Below, in pieces: positions 31,529 to 42,832 of a stretch of DNA of 64,000 nucleotides (positions within the stretch are counted from its first letter, which is position 1; each line of letters opens with the position of its first letter). This DNA is from Leptoclinus maculatus (taxonomy: Eukaryota > Chordata > Actinopteri > Perciformes > Stichaeidae): the NCBI GenBank assembly GCA_032191485.1, contig JAVDOI010000001.1, positions 32,949,885 through 33,013,884 of the forward strand. The letters are read 5' to 3'. Under the pieces are notes generated by a model, which saw nothing but the letters and a program-made list of their open reading frames with translations, had not been told where the DNA came from and made no database searches. The position numbers were made by a program, and so were the translations under genes.

Positions 31529-34500
31529 GTGAGACACTCACTGTCTGTTGTGTAAAGATCGAGGGTTCCTCCGTCGCTGCTCTGCCACGGAGGCACGAGA
31601 TACAGGATGAAAGCAACGCGCCTTCCCTCCAATTCATCATCATGACACAAAAGAACATCTAGAAAGAAGAGAGAACTTTACATTTGGGGGAAAAAAAAGG
31701 AGTTTCTTCCTCAAAAATACCCTGAAACAAAGCTCACCTGTGTATTCGTATCTGGCACAAGAAATATCCACTGTGGGCTCCAGTTCAACCTGCAACACTT
31801 CTCCGAGCCAGGAGCGGAAACGCCCAAACAGTGCTGCCCTGAGAACAGTGACACAAGACAACATTTTATGGTGCAATCCTGTTTTGTATTGAAAATAACA
31901 ACGTGGTTGAACCTTTAACCTTGTATGAAATTGAAGACCTTTTGAAAGCCTTCACCACACAGACAGATTGTTGGACCGCTCAAACCTACCGTGACATTTT
32001 GTTGTGACATAAATAATAGATGATCACGAGAGGAGGCCGTTGTTGTGCGGTTTAATTATGGTATTTATTCCAGGGCTGTATTTCTTCAGTAGGTGTAGCC
32101 CAATGTATATAGTCACAAATACATATTTAGAAGAAATTACATGTTGCAGTCTTTCAAAGTAAACACTGCTTGTTATAATTGTAAAAAAAAGAACTGCACA
32201 TTATTTATTTTTTTTAAAGGAAAGATTTGTGTATTATTTTGCAATCTGGGTAATATGAGTCTCAGAGGGGTCGTCTAGGATTCAGACTCGACACCGAGCT
32301 CATATCGTCTTGATTTATCCACTGAGATCTTGTTTTTTTCTTGGACTTGGTTCAAACACTGAGCATCTGGTGGCAGGTTTGGCAGGTTTTGCTGCTCCAT
32401 AATTCTGCAATAACATCTTTTGTTTCTAGTCATTTGTCTGAAAGCCCCAAAAATGTACACTGCTGTAATAACGTACAGTGTGCTCCTCTTGTGTTCACTG
32501 CAAAGTCCAGCACTGGAACCAGACTGAATAAGAAACGGTCCTTCCGCTTTAACAAAGATCCCTGGTGAGTAACTGCAGCTGAGTTCATTTCCCACTGGGC
32601 TCACTGTACAGTCCTCCCATGCCTTACTGCTTTCAGAATCACAGCACTAAATGAACAAGCTGCACCAATTAGGAAGCAGATGTGATCTCTGGCTCCACCT
32701 GGTGGAGCTGATAAACATGTCTTCCGTACCACTGGGCCAACTTCAGCATTATAGCCTTGTGATTCCTTCACTGCTGAACTAAACCAACCTTAACTTTACA
32801 CTTATCAATGCAGACCAATACTGGAGACAAAAACAAACTTTGCCCTGTCGATTTTTAGATATGTACTTCCTTCAAGAAATCTCTAAAAACATTAATAAAA
32901 GTCTCTTTGTTGAGGATTTGTGTGACTGATCAACAACATGCTCTCATTTTTTTAAAGCAAAAGGTTTTAGAAGCTAAAAGTATGTTCAAATGGACGTGTA
33001 CTTGTGTAGGGCTTTTTTAGTCATACGACCACTCAAAGCGCTTTAACACTACATGTCATCATTCACTCATTCACACCCATTGATACACTGATGGCAAGGT
33101 GCCACCTGTCCATCAGGTCTCTCTAATCATTCATACCCATTTATACACTGCAGGCCCAGCTTGCAGGAGCAATGTGGGGTTAAGGACCCCCAAGGACACA
33201 ACAACATGGACTAGCACCCCGCTCTACAACGGAGCCACAGTCGCCCAACGTCTGTGTTGTTGGATTTACAGCTCTGAGATCAGCAACAAGTTAAAAAAAA
33301 ATAGTCCTCATAATTTGATCTGGTCTCTGAAGACGAGCCGTCAGTTAAGTAAGAGTGGTTTGAATTCGAAAAAGCTTACTTTGTCAGATATTAAATAAGA
33401 TGTCAATCAAAATGGACTAACAACCGTGATGGATTTCATTTTGCAAAAAAAAAAAAAAATCAGGATGACCAAATAATAAAACCATCTGGCTTTAGAGAAA
33501 GGTCAGCCATTCTGTCAGGCTGGGAATATTGATTACAATGGAATACCAGTAGGTCAAATGTGCTTTAAACACAGCTGAAGATCAGGCGGTAGAGCATTAT
33601 TGGCCATTAATTGTTGGTTTAATTTTGGCTCTTGATCAAGATTAATTGGCTCCATCGTTCATCCCGGATCAAGGACAGAGCACAGGACTCAGGAGGGACG
33701 AGAGGAGGCGGACTCTTAATGTGAAGATGTCGGCCATATTATCTGCCCAGAGAATTGTTTTTGTTGCTGCTGTTTACATTCCTTATGATGCAAATTAAAA
33801 ATGCACTACAGGAATGTTTTTGTTTTGTTTGTCATGTGTTTGTTGTGATACAAGTGGGCTACAACTGAATTTTGTCGTGCATCCTTGTTTTGCATAATGA
33901 CAATAAATGATTCTTAAATCCTTGAAAGACAATAAGACCAACTTGATAGAGTAAATGTGATGTCGTAGTAAAAATGAGCTTGTTTGTAGCATATTTCCCA
34001 CCTGACAGAATGAGCTTCCTCTCTTCAAAGCACCATTTTTTCCACTTGTTATCCATACTTTCACAATCTATCCTTTTCTACTCACCAATTCTGCCACAAA
34101 GGAAGCTCAGACCAATGTATAATAATATGTTAATAACCATATAAAGCACACAAACACAAGTTGTTTTTTACCTCAGTCCCGAGATATGTGGCTCTGTTGT
34201 TTTCTTCAAGTCGTCTGACTGTTTAAATTTGTACAGATCATTTGACTTCTCGTGGAAGTTGAGCTCCATCAGTTCTCTCTGCAAGTTCTCCACGAAGGTG
34301 TCGCTGCTGAGGAAGTTCTTGATGATGCAGTGAGGGAAAGGGTGGCAGTCCAACTCCAGATCTCCTGCACATCATTAACAAAAGATAATACGCCAACCGG
34401 TGAGTCTCACCACTGCTTTTGGAAAGGCCCTAGTAAACAAACAGAGGCTCAGGACTGCTACAGCCACAAAACATGAACTTAACTGCACTAAAAAGAAACA

Positions 34501-35389
34501 AAAGTGAAATATTATCTGGACCTGGCAAACAGAGGTAACTTTTCACTGGAAAAACACAATCCAAATTCATTCAGGTTCAATGAGATCAAATGACACTGGG
34601 GAAATAATTATCCTCCACTCATACAGTCTTTAGACATATTAGAAGGTAGGGTTGGGCAATATGTCAGTTTATACCATGAAAATATAAATGTGTTTTGCCA
34701 AATCGTTTATATCAATAATATCTGGATGTATCAGATAAATAAGCACAATGCTGCAAATCAATGAGGAGCAATGTTTTTACTATGGCAATATGGCCAAGAA
34801 CAGAAATACCTCTGTCCTCCTGTTATCCATAATCAGTATCTGAAAATGAATACATCATAATAGCTATCATATAAAATTGCATATCGCCCATCCCTGTCAG
34901 AAGGAAAATATAATCTAATTTAACCAAAGACATTAATATCAAAACAACAGTGACGAGACTGTCAAGTCCCTACTTTCGATAGTTACTGGATAGTTTGGTG
35001 GTCCAAGGTTTATATGGTAGTAAATAGTATCCTGATAATCAAGTTGGATAAAGTTGTTAAAGAGTTAACACTAAAAATAAATACAAATAATGACCAGCTG
35101 GTGATCTTTAAGCAGATCTTCAGCCGGGTTTTCTTCTTCAAAGGGTCACCTGTGTCATGTATATTTGCTTTGAGATGTAGCAACGTTACTTGAGAGAAGT
35201 CCGTGTTTTCCTGCTTCACTCACCGTGTCTGTGGGCAGTCCTCTGGCTCCACGCCTCCTGCACACTCTTCTTCACCTGCTCGTCTTCTACAAGTGAACAG
35301 AGTTCAGCTGCTTCCTCACACGTGGTCTTCTTCTTCTTCTTCTTCATGTCTGTTTTCACGCTTTCACCCGACCGTCGTCTGGACGCCAT
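29387..35389 (-). CDS. ogfod1: 2-oxoglutarate and iron-dependent oxygenase domain protein 1 (ribosomal uS12 prolyl hydroxylase)
   Basis: Minus-strand coding exons: 35224-35389, 34172-34361, 31738-31838, 31542-31658, 31353-31444, 31143-31271, 30642-30755, 30482-30561, 30162-30403, 29957-30085, 29827-29885, 29387-29527. They total 1560 nt, 519 residues (human 542). Family knowledge: OGFOD1 hydroxylates a prolyl residue of ribosomal protein uS12 (RPS23). The Fe(II) ligands are visible as H158-x-D160 (CHDDELEGRR) and H221 (SPVSFHK); R233 (CRLSLSGWFHGPP) fits the 2-oxoglutarate-binding arginine. The C-terminal half is the second, non-catalytic double-stranded helix (LLLSNFTGLRLHYL ... YDFSFVYYE). 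An acidic low-complexity linker (ADDDDENNDEEKEED) lies in exon 9. The N terminus has a polylysine run that may act in nuclear import. AATAAA overlaps the stop codon (29386-29391), so the 3' UTR could be very short. Confidence 0.96.
29578..29617 (+). repeat. (CA)n microsatellite flanking block copy B, ogfod1 last intron
   Basis: About 19 CA units with one CG interruption, directly abutting the 176-bp block at 29618. Confidence 0.95.
29618..29793 (+). repeat. 176-bp block, copy B, in ogfod1 last intron
   Basis: Reads as identical to 18593-18768. Together with the CA run it makes up over 210 of the 299 bases of this intron, so it looks like an insertion into ogfod1 rather than ancestral intron sequence. 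It ends 33 bases from the exon 11 donor. Confidence 0.97.
29919..29948 (+). repeat. (GT)n microsatellite in ogfod1 intron 10
   Basis: About 15 GT units, 8 bases before the exon 10 donor on the minus strand. Confidence 0.9.
30808..31111. repeat. MITE-like element in ogfod1 intron 6
   Basis: The ends are inverted: 'ggaatagtttggcattttgg' at the left and, on the other strand at the right, 'ggaacagtttgacatttta'. The interior carries 'atgctaagctaagctaacc', a block I recognise from a widespread teleost repeat. Non-coding. Confidence 0.65.
31498..31526 (+). repeat. (CA)n microsatellite in ogfod1 intron 4
   Basis: About 14 CA units. Confidence 0.9.
32205..32408 (-). other. Possible alternative terminal exon or exon remnant in ogfod1 intron 2
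   Basis: On the minus strand an acceptor (gatgttattgcag) is followed from 32408 by an open frame of about 43 residues (IMEQQNLPNLPPDAQC then LNQVQEKNKISVDKSRR, ending GVESES) to a TAG at 32275. AATAAA motifs follow within 80 bases. The acceptor phase fits the ogfod1 exon 2 donor (AG|A). The product is not recognised. Splicing to it would give an OGFOD1 lacking all catalytic residues. Confidence 0.3.
32985..33255. repeat. Dispersed teleost repeat in ogfod1 intron 2
   Basis: Contains 'ccactcaaagcgctttaaca', two 'cattcatacccattta'-like blocks and 'aaggtgccacctgtccatca'. I recognise this arrangement from a very common fish interspersed repeat. Class uncertain (SINE-like or MITE-like). Confidence 0.55.
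34647..34896. repeat. hAT-type MITE in ogfod1 intron 1, with target-site duplication
   Basis: A 250-bp element with terminal inverted repeats TAGGGTTGGGCAATAT / ATATCGCCCATCCCTG. It is flanked by 8-bp direct repeats, ttagaagg (34639-34646) and tcagaagg (34897-34904), one mismatch. An 8-bp duplication is the hAT signature. No coding capacity. Confidence 0.75.
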
Positions 35390-37328
35390 TATAGAAACTA
35401 TCCGGTGTGTTCAATCAGGTAAACACAGCTTTGACGGTACATTCACGCTACTGACGCGTGTGTGTGAGATGGCTCGTGTGACGCGGGGAAATGACGTTGT
35501 AGGAAACCGAGATTTTTCCCCCTGAATACAGACTGTCAGGCAGCATTGGCAAACTGACAGAAAATACTTTGTTAAATTGTATCATAAATTTGGCAAAACA
35601 CCAGAAATTAAATATACTGGTTATATTTTAGATTTTCCAAGCGACCAGGTCAGTTACCTATCAAATATATAATTCATCCTTAAGGTGCTGAATAATAATA
35701 ACATAACTTGTGGATAATACTAGTTATATTGTTAATATTCGTTAAAGTATTTTTACAGATTCTTACTTTTTCTATTTACATTCTTGGCTTTTGCAGTACT
35801 TGGCCTGTATTTTTATTTCCTTTTGTTTATTGTGTACACCAAACAGAGGGAAATTCCTTATAGGTGAATAACCTACTTGGCAATAAACCTTATCCTTATT
35901 CTGAACATACCGTATTATGTTTCTGAAAATATGTTTGCATTACAAATGTAGTGAATGACCACATATCCTCTGTTCCGTTGGCGTCATATTTTTGGTACCA
36001 CCTTCTGTCATGTTTAACAGACAATGTGGATTTGGATTGATTTTGGAGAATACTGGTTTTCAATGTAATAATTTTTTCCCAGTTCAAATGTGCAATTATT
36101 CTTGAATGAAACCTTGCCTGGCTGCATTTAAGAATGTAATGAGACTTTTCATTTAAAAGATATGTGATGTGCTTTAACCACTGTATCTTTTAACTTATGT
36201 TCTCTTGGGTTGGGTTCAGTGTCAGTTATTTCACCTCGCTGCAAGACAACCGGACCACTTCAATCCATACTGTATGGTGCATAATCATAGTCCCACAGAC
36301 AAAGTCAGCAGCATTGCAGAATCACAAAGACAACAATAAAAATGACTGCTGACAAGAATTAGTCTATAAGGGCATGGTTAAGATGATTTGTTTTAATCTA
36401 ATTTGATTTTAACAATATAGACAGTATGACGACCAGTGTGTGCTGGGATCACCCTTGACAGGATAAGCAGTTTAGAGAAGTTAAATGATATCATTCAGGC
36501 CACATTCGAAAGTGGGCAAGCAGTCAGTCAACTGAAATATTAATTTTTTAATAATGTGTGGTTGTGGTAATGGAAGTGTCCATCCACACAATTCTAAAAA
36601 TATGAGTGAAACTTACACTGCCAGTATAATGTTTCATTACTTAGTATGTGGTTGCAACACACATCTGACCTTAACCCTGGAAACAACCAAGTGCCTGATG
36701 AAGCATGTTGGGCGGTCAGTTACACAGCAAGTAACCAATTCTTCTGTCCAACAAGGTGTAGACTGCACACACGTTAGATTTAAGAGGCAAAGAGTCAAAC
36801 ATTAATTTTGGCTAATCTATTAGGATGCTAACATCTGAGCCTCATGAGCTCCAGTAGTGACTCATGCTGAAATATTTCGGTTTACACGTTCGCTTAATGG
36901 CAATATGAAAAAAGAAGCAAAAGCTTTATAAAAACATATTCAAAGGACTGCTTTATTAAAAAGAAAAAAAAACAGCATTGTTACAGGTTAAAATAACAGG
37001 AAACACAATAATGTAGTTTGTTTAATCAAACATTGGCCTCCGCTGTGTAAACATAAAATCTAATTCTTAATACGCACTGGAATACAGACGTGCATACTAC
37101 AAAACAAGCAATTTCTCAATATATAAAAAAAGACGCATGACAATTTCCATTCTCTTCTTCTAACAGTATAAACACCCCTGTGAACTGTCAATGTACATGA
37201 CATGACGAGCTTTTCTTTTGTGAAAGTTGAGCTAAAGATGAGACGTATTTTTTTTCCACATTGTCTCATCTTCACTCACACAGGACTGCACTCACAGAGA
37301 CAGCAAGACGTACTTCTGTTCACTCAAG
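35390..37328. other. ogfod1 promoter side and nudt21 3' UTR
   Basis: From 35390 to about 35520 lies the CpG-containing ogfod1 promoter side. Next come about 1.4 kb of AT-rich sequence without supported exons. From about 36935 to 37328 is the probable nudt21 3' UTR, with AATAAA on the minus strand at 36952-36957. Confidence 0.5.
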
Positions 37329-40300
37329 TTAGTTGTAAATGTTGAACCTATAAAAATATAATTATTAAAGATTCAGTTATTGTTAAGAGATGATTTCCAC
37401 AATAATGGCAATGCAATTTTGTGTCTTCTCCAATTATTTTGTATTTTTAGTTTCTCTGTTAAAAGGTAACCTGTGAAGTTTTTGAGCAGGTTTTATTTTT
37501 TTAATGAGTCGGCCGTTGCAATGCGTCAACAAAAGACTGGTAACAAGTACAGATGAATGTAAATAATACCAGATTTAAAATACTCAGAAAAAGAATAATG
37601 CATTCAACACATTTGTTTGATCTCAAGGATACACAATGTGTTTTGGTGAGAAACAAGTGACTGTGAACTCCACAGGGCACCTTTAAAAGGAGTGTGTAGG
37701 ATTTAGTGGCAGACTGGAATAACAAAACTGTGGTAACGCTGTTCGTCTTACTCAGAGGCCATCCTTACCATAATGACTACTCTAGGAGCAACGGAAGTGA
37801 GACGGCTGCTGCTGGTACCTGGTTTTGCACTCTCTGGCTCACGTTTACGCCGTTTTGAGCGCGTGTCAGAGAACTACGGTGGCATTTGGGTAACGTAAAA
37901 AACGCCAGTGTTTGGTTTGTCTGTTCTGGGCTACTGTAGAAACATGGACTCCATAAAGAGGACCTGCTTCCTTTGTAGATACGAGGGGCTCATTTAAGCT
38001 AACGAAAACAGAATAGTTCTTTGTTTCAAGTGATTATACACTAATGGAAACATCGGTACGAATATTTTATTCAATTTCTGCCAATAGATCCCCTGAAATG
38101 CTACACACTGGCCCTTTAAATTTCAGAGATCCTGTTGGAGTCATATCCTGCTCTGAAGGATTACTCCAGCACCAACAGATCATTCTCTTGCAATATTAAT
38201 TTATCTCTTTACATGAAACCCCTTTCAGCTAATTTAAAGTAAAAATACAACACACCTGAAAGTGTGACTGGTTCATCAGAGGGGTTCTGCAAAAAGAGAC
38301 ATACCCCTCTACACAGAACTTCGTATTTATTATTTTTAAGTAGAATCTTTATCTGCAAATATCTTGTGTACAGTTATACGTCTCGTTTTCCTTCCTGGCT
38401 TGTATAAATGAGCTGTGGTGCAGTCTTCAGTGTTGTCTTCAGATACTTCATAAGGATTGATACTATCTAAAAAGCTCTGTAGTCTCTATACCCATTGTGC
38501 TTTCACTGTGTTAATTGGTGTTGATAAAACGTTTATTATGTTACATTTCAATCATGAACGATACAAGCCGATTGATTAGTTAGAAAAGTTACAGGTCATA
38601 CAGGTTGTCAGCAGTTGTACATAGCAGATCCTTGATACAGACGATTCATGTGATGATCTTTGACTCCAGCCTGTTTTTAAATTGAGCCAGTGACAGTCAA
38701 CAGAAAGAAAAAAAAAAAAACAAGTGTCTCAGTTCAATTCAGGCTAGTTCCACAATGACATAAACTATACCTGCTCAATAGCTGTGGTAGACTGGAAATG
38801 ATTGGCCCATATCCAGGAGCGTTGTCATACAGTTCAAACAAAGGTGCTGCCACCAGTTTATAGTTCTTGGGGACAGCAAACAGCGCTGTAAAAAACACAG
38901 GAATCACAGGTTACCAAACAAGAAGCAATGATACAATGGAGCTTTTATCCTCTACTAAACATCGACGCTAACATGCAATAACTTCACACGTTATGTTGCG
39001 ATATACTGACCTTTTTCCTGCAACTGAACCAGGAATAGCTTCTTATGCTCCTTGGGTTTGGTGATGTGAGCTGGAATATACGGATACTGCAAGACAAACA
39101 ACTTTGGATCAGCTCACATTAGTACACACAGATATAAACTACACCATGACTGATTGACAACAGCGACATCAGCCTGGATTTATGAATCAGCACTGATCAG
39201 TTAATGCTACACTGCTTTCCATTAAAACATTGGAAATAACATCTATGAAAATTGTTCCTTCAATTGATTAAATCCTCATTGTCATATGTGTGCACTAACC
39301 TGTGGAGGCTCAAAGTTTGGACGCCACCAGTTGCCGATACAGTCGTCAATCGACCACTCCTGCTTCACGCCATCTTGCCTTCCAAGGATCTAACATCAAA
39401 ACAAAAGTTAATAAGTGTAAACTCCACAATCCCCGCAGCAACAAGAAGCTTAGACTGTGCAGTGATGTAGCTACCTCAGTCATCAGGCGTTTCAGACCCT
39501 CCACCTCATCTTCTCCAGGACTCAACTCTCCCCCGGGCCTGCAGGAGAGAAGCAAACCGTCAGTTCAGTAAAAAAAAACACTTCTGCTGCTTCATGCAGG
39601 AGCCTCTGTACATCAAACTACTCACAGTTTGAAGAAAGTGGTGCCCAGCTGCAGCAGTAACACATGAGGCAGCCTGTGTTCATGGACAATGAGGACACCT
39701 TCCACGGTCCTCCGCATTCCCATTTTATCAAACTCTTCCCGCATCCGCTGGAACCGGGCAGCCACTGAGCTGTCCTTCTCATACAGAGGCTCCTTGGTGC
39801 CGAATGTGTAGTTGGTAAGAGGGTATCTGAAGTACAAACACACACATGAAGTCATTAAGCATGACCAGAGATCAACACAGTGTGGTTCGTACCTATATGC
39901 TATAAAAAGCCGGGATATACTCTTTAATACCACAATTTTAATCTCGGGCTGCAACAAAGAATTATTTATAATTATTGATTAAACCATCAATTGCTTTTTT
40001 TGGATGAACTGGTTTTTAAAATTCACAATATGTCAGAAAATAGTGAAATCTGCACAATTTATCTCCCGGAGACCGAAAGAATCTTCAAATGGCTTCTTTT
40101 TTTCAAACTAGCACCAATTAGATTTTAAATCAAATAAAACAGAGAAAAGGAGCAAATCCTCAATTTACAGAATGACAAACAAATTATCAAATTTACTGCA
40201 GATTAATTTACTTTACAACTACTAATTGTTTCAGCTGTAAAGATTAGACTAGTTATATTTGGCTGCCATAGTTAGTATGATCCTGAAGTCTTAAATTAAA

Positions 40301-41045
40301 TATTTTTTGCTTTATTGTAACTTTGAATCAGCAAACATTTTGATAACCGATTACTGGTATCGATTCCAGCTTCTGAAATGTGAATATTTACTGCTTTCCT
40401 TAGTTTGAACGAGCTGTTGCTTGTTTTCTCAAATGTATCGTTGGGACATTAAAATGCAAATATGTAAAGTAAATACTAATTTAAAAAATACGTATCACAA
40501 ACTCACAAAGCAAGGACTGGCATATAAATTGCCTATTTCGCCCATTATATATTATAATATATATATATTTAGTTAAATATAATAGCAGACAAAGGAAACC
40601 AGCAGATATTCCCACGTGAGAAGCTGAAACGTGTGTGTTTTGTTTTTAAATATTCAATTTTATATTTAATATTCAGACCAATATTCCTGGAAAATTCTTG
40701 AAAAGCAACCACATCCAAGTCCAAGACATGGCCACATCATGGACTCTGATGTATTGTGTGAAACACAGTGTTATTTACTGCGGTCAGGATCTTTGGCGCT
40801 AAATTACTGACACATGATAAACTAATTAAGCCAGTTAAGACTTTACCGTCGGTCTTCGTTAACTAACGAGCACCCTTTGATATTGATGCGAGCTGCATTA
40901 CTTTCTGCTGCACATGAACTCACAGGTTGATGGTCCTCTCCAGAGGGAGCGCTTTAGCAGGCCCGCTGATGTATTTGTTCCCAAACTGAACGGCACCACC
41001 GCGCGGCCAGCCTGCGGCCGAGCGACAGGGAGGCACGACCGACAT
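37329..41045 (-). CDS. nudt21: Cleavage and polyadenylation specificity factor subunit 5 (CFIm25)
   Basis: Minus-strand coding exons: 40924-41045, 39626-39826, 39475-39538, 39300-39389, 39011-39086, 38771-38885, 37329-37347, 687 nt, 228 residues (human 227). Exons 2 to 6 are almost identical to mammalian NUDT21: [77 protein letters not shown] and NAPGYGPIISSLPQLLSR. It is the RNA-binding subunit of cleavage factor Im: a dimer recognises UGUA elements upstream of poly(A) sites and controls alternative polyadenylation. The Nudix fold lacks the catalytic glutamates, so it is not a hydrolase. The N terminus (CRSAAGWPRGGAV) is the variable part. The last exon is only 19 nt and reads RFNIYN where mammals have RFNFIYN; that exon is the least certain call. 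Confidence 0.95.
37681..38119. repeat. hAT-like MITE in the last nudt21 intron
   Basis: Left end 'ctttaaaaggagtgtgtagg', right end 'ctacacactggccctttaa', inverted relative to each other. The interior includes 'ttctgggctactgtagaaac' and 'ctgccaatagatcccctgaa', hallmarks of a very common teleost element I recognise from memory. Non-coding. Confidence 0.75.
39948..40245. repeat. hAT-like MITE, 'gggctgcaac' family, copy 4 (nudt21 intron 1)
   Basis: Starts 'cgggctgcaacaaagaatta' and ends 'ctactaattgtttcagctgt', with gattaaaccatcaatt near the left end. A diverged member of the family seen at 16608. Confidence 0.5.
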
Positions 41046-42832
41046 CTCTAACGTGTGCACGACGAGGCTGAATCCTCCTGCGAATGTACCTCGGGTAGTA
41101 GTTGTTTCGTAACTAGCTGGATTATCTAAATAGCAAAAGAAACTCTTCACACTTGTGTGGACAGTCTACAACAATTCCTCTGCCGTCGTTTCCCTCGGTC
41201 CTCCTCTTCCGGGTGAAGTGCGGCTTTCTGGGCAATGTCCCCGACAGCGACATCTGCTGGTGTGGGTGATGAACTAATCTTTCTTTTCTTCTACTTCTGA
41301 ATCTGAATCTGAATCAAACATGTACAATCCAAAACAAGGAACATGCATACTTTGTTGTGTAAACGTAGCGTTTAGGGAGGAAAGGTTCTCTGTTTTTGAC
41401 TTTGTACATTAAGCACACCTCAAAGAAAGCTCCCTGTGCTTAAACTGTTTACACTCGTCACTCTCTCTCAGCAGGTCTTCAGGGCGTCTGCCTATCATCA
41501 TGAACATGAACATCATGTCTGTTTAACAAATGTACCCCAAACATCCTTTCAGCATGTTCAGCTCTACCTAAACATTTGTGCGAGATCAAGAGGTAGAACG
41601 TTATTATGATTTCCACACTTCAATTGACATTTTGCTCAAAAACACAAGTTGAATTTAAGAAACATTTTGTGAATGAGGCCCAAAATACTCTTTATTACTC
41701 CTCCAGCTGTTGTGAACGGAGGATCCCCTTCATTACATCCTGTTCTACAGGCTTTGGCCAGCTGTCTAGGTAATATTAGACACAGGAAATATATTGTAAC
41801 TTTTTGGAAGTATTTGAGTTGCTGGTACACCTTTACATTACCATAGATAGTAAAGAGCATTTGGTTTGGATAAAAATGTGACCTCCATTTCAGAATTTAG
41901 TTAAGTAAGCTCCGCTGTGTGCATACATAATATACAGCAGTGCTGTAAAGTAAGACAAAATATGACTTTAGAATTAATTTGAAAACTGCCTGACAATTGT
42001 TTTACAGTACCAGCATAAAAATTAAATGAAGAAATACAGTTTAACCTCGAGTGCTATACTTCCCCAGTTGTGTAGCCTGTGATTTCTAATTATGTTATAA
42101 ATATATTCTGCCTTGTCCATTACAAATATATGTAATATGATAGATGTATGTGTATTAACATTTTAAATACAGAAGGCTTAAATTAATTTCAGCATGAAAG
42201 TTCATTCTTGACTTTTGGAACAGTAGTTTTACAAAAACCTTCACTCAAGGTCTTGTATAGTCCTAGCTGATGGAGTTTGCTCAGGCTGTTCTGGCACCAA
42301 AGACAATGACATAACCAACTGTGATAACAACGGAGCTATATCTCCATGGCAAACGAGGAATACCATGGGATCCTGAAATAGCTAGCAAGTGTACCTTGAT
42401 TTAAGATTTTCTTGTCATAATACAATCATTTGTTATGAAGTAATATATTAACTCATAAAAAAACGAAGGGTCAGTTAATTCAATAAGCCATTTAATATTC
42501 ATAACTATGTCTCTTATCCATCTATCGTAAACATGGTGTATTTTACCACAGTAGTTGTCTTATGGTACATAATGATACGTGCAATGCAAAAAATTCAAAC
42601 ATAAGTTAAAAAAGGACAAAGACACTGCTGGATTTGTTGATTACATCACACCAAGGGGATCTCAGTTCTTTGGTCCAGTGGCCCACCCTTTGTGGTGTGC
42701 TGCTGAAATGTGGTGGTCCCTGTAGGAAGTGCCATGGATCGTCTCCCCCTCCCCCCTTTACCATTTACTGTGGCCTCTCCTGCCCCTGTCACAGTAGTTG
42801 GTCCCGTGTTTAACAATTTCTTTATTTTTGAG
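41046..42832. other. Intergenic, nudt21 promoter to carmil2 3' end
   Basis: The first 200 bases hold the CpG-containing nudt21 promoter side; the rest is AT-rich without supported exons. AATAAA on the minus strand at 42821-42826 lies 7 bases after the carmil2 stop. A second minus-strand frame (42646-42843) is open but not linked by splice sites. Confidence 0.5.
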
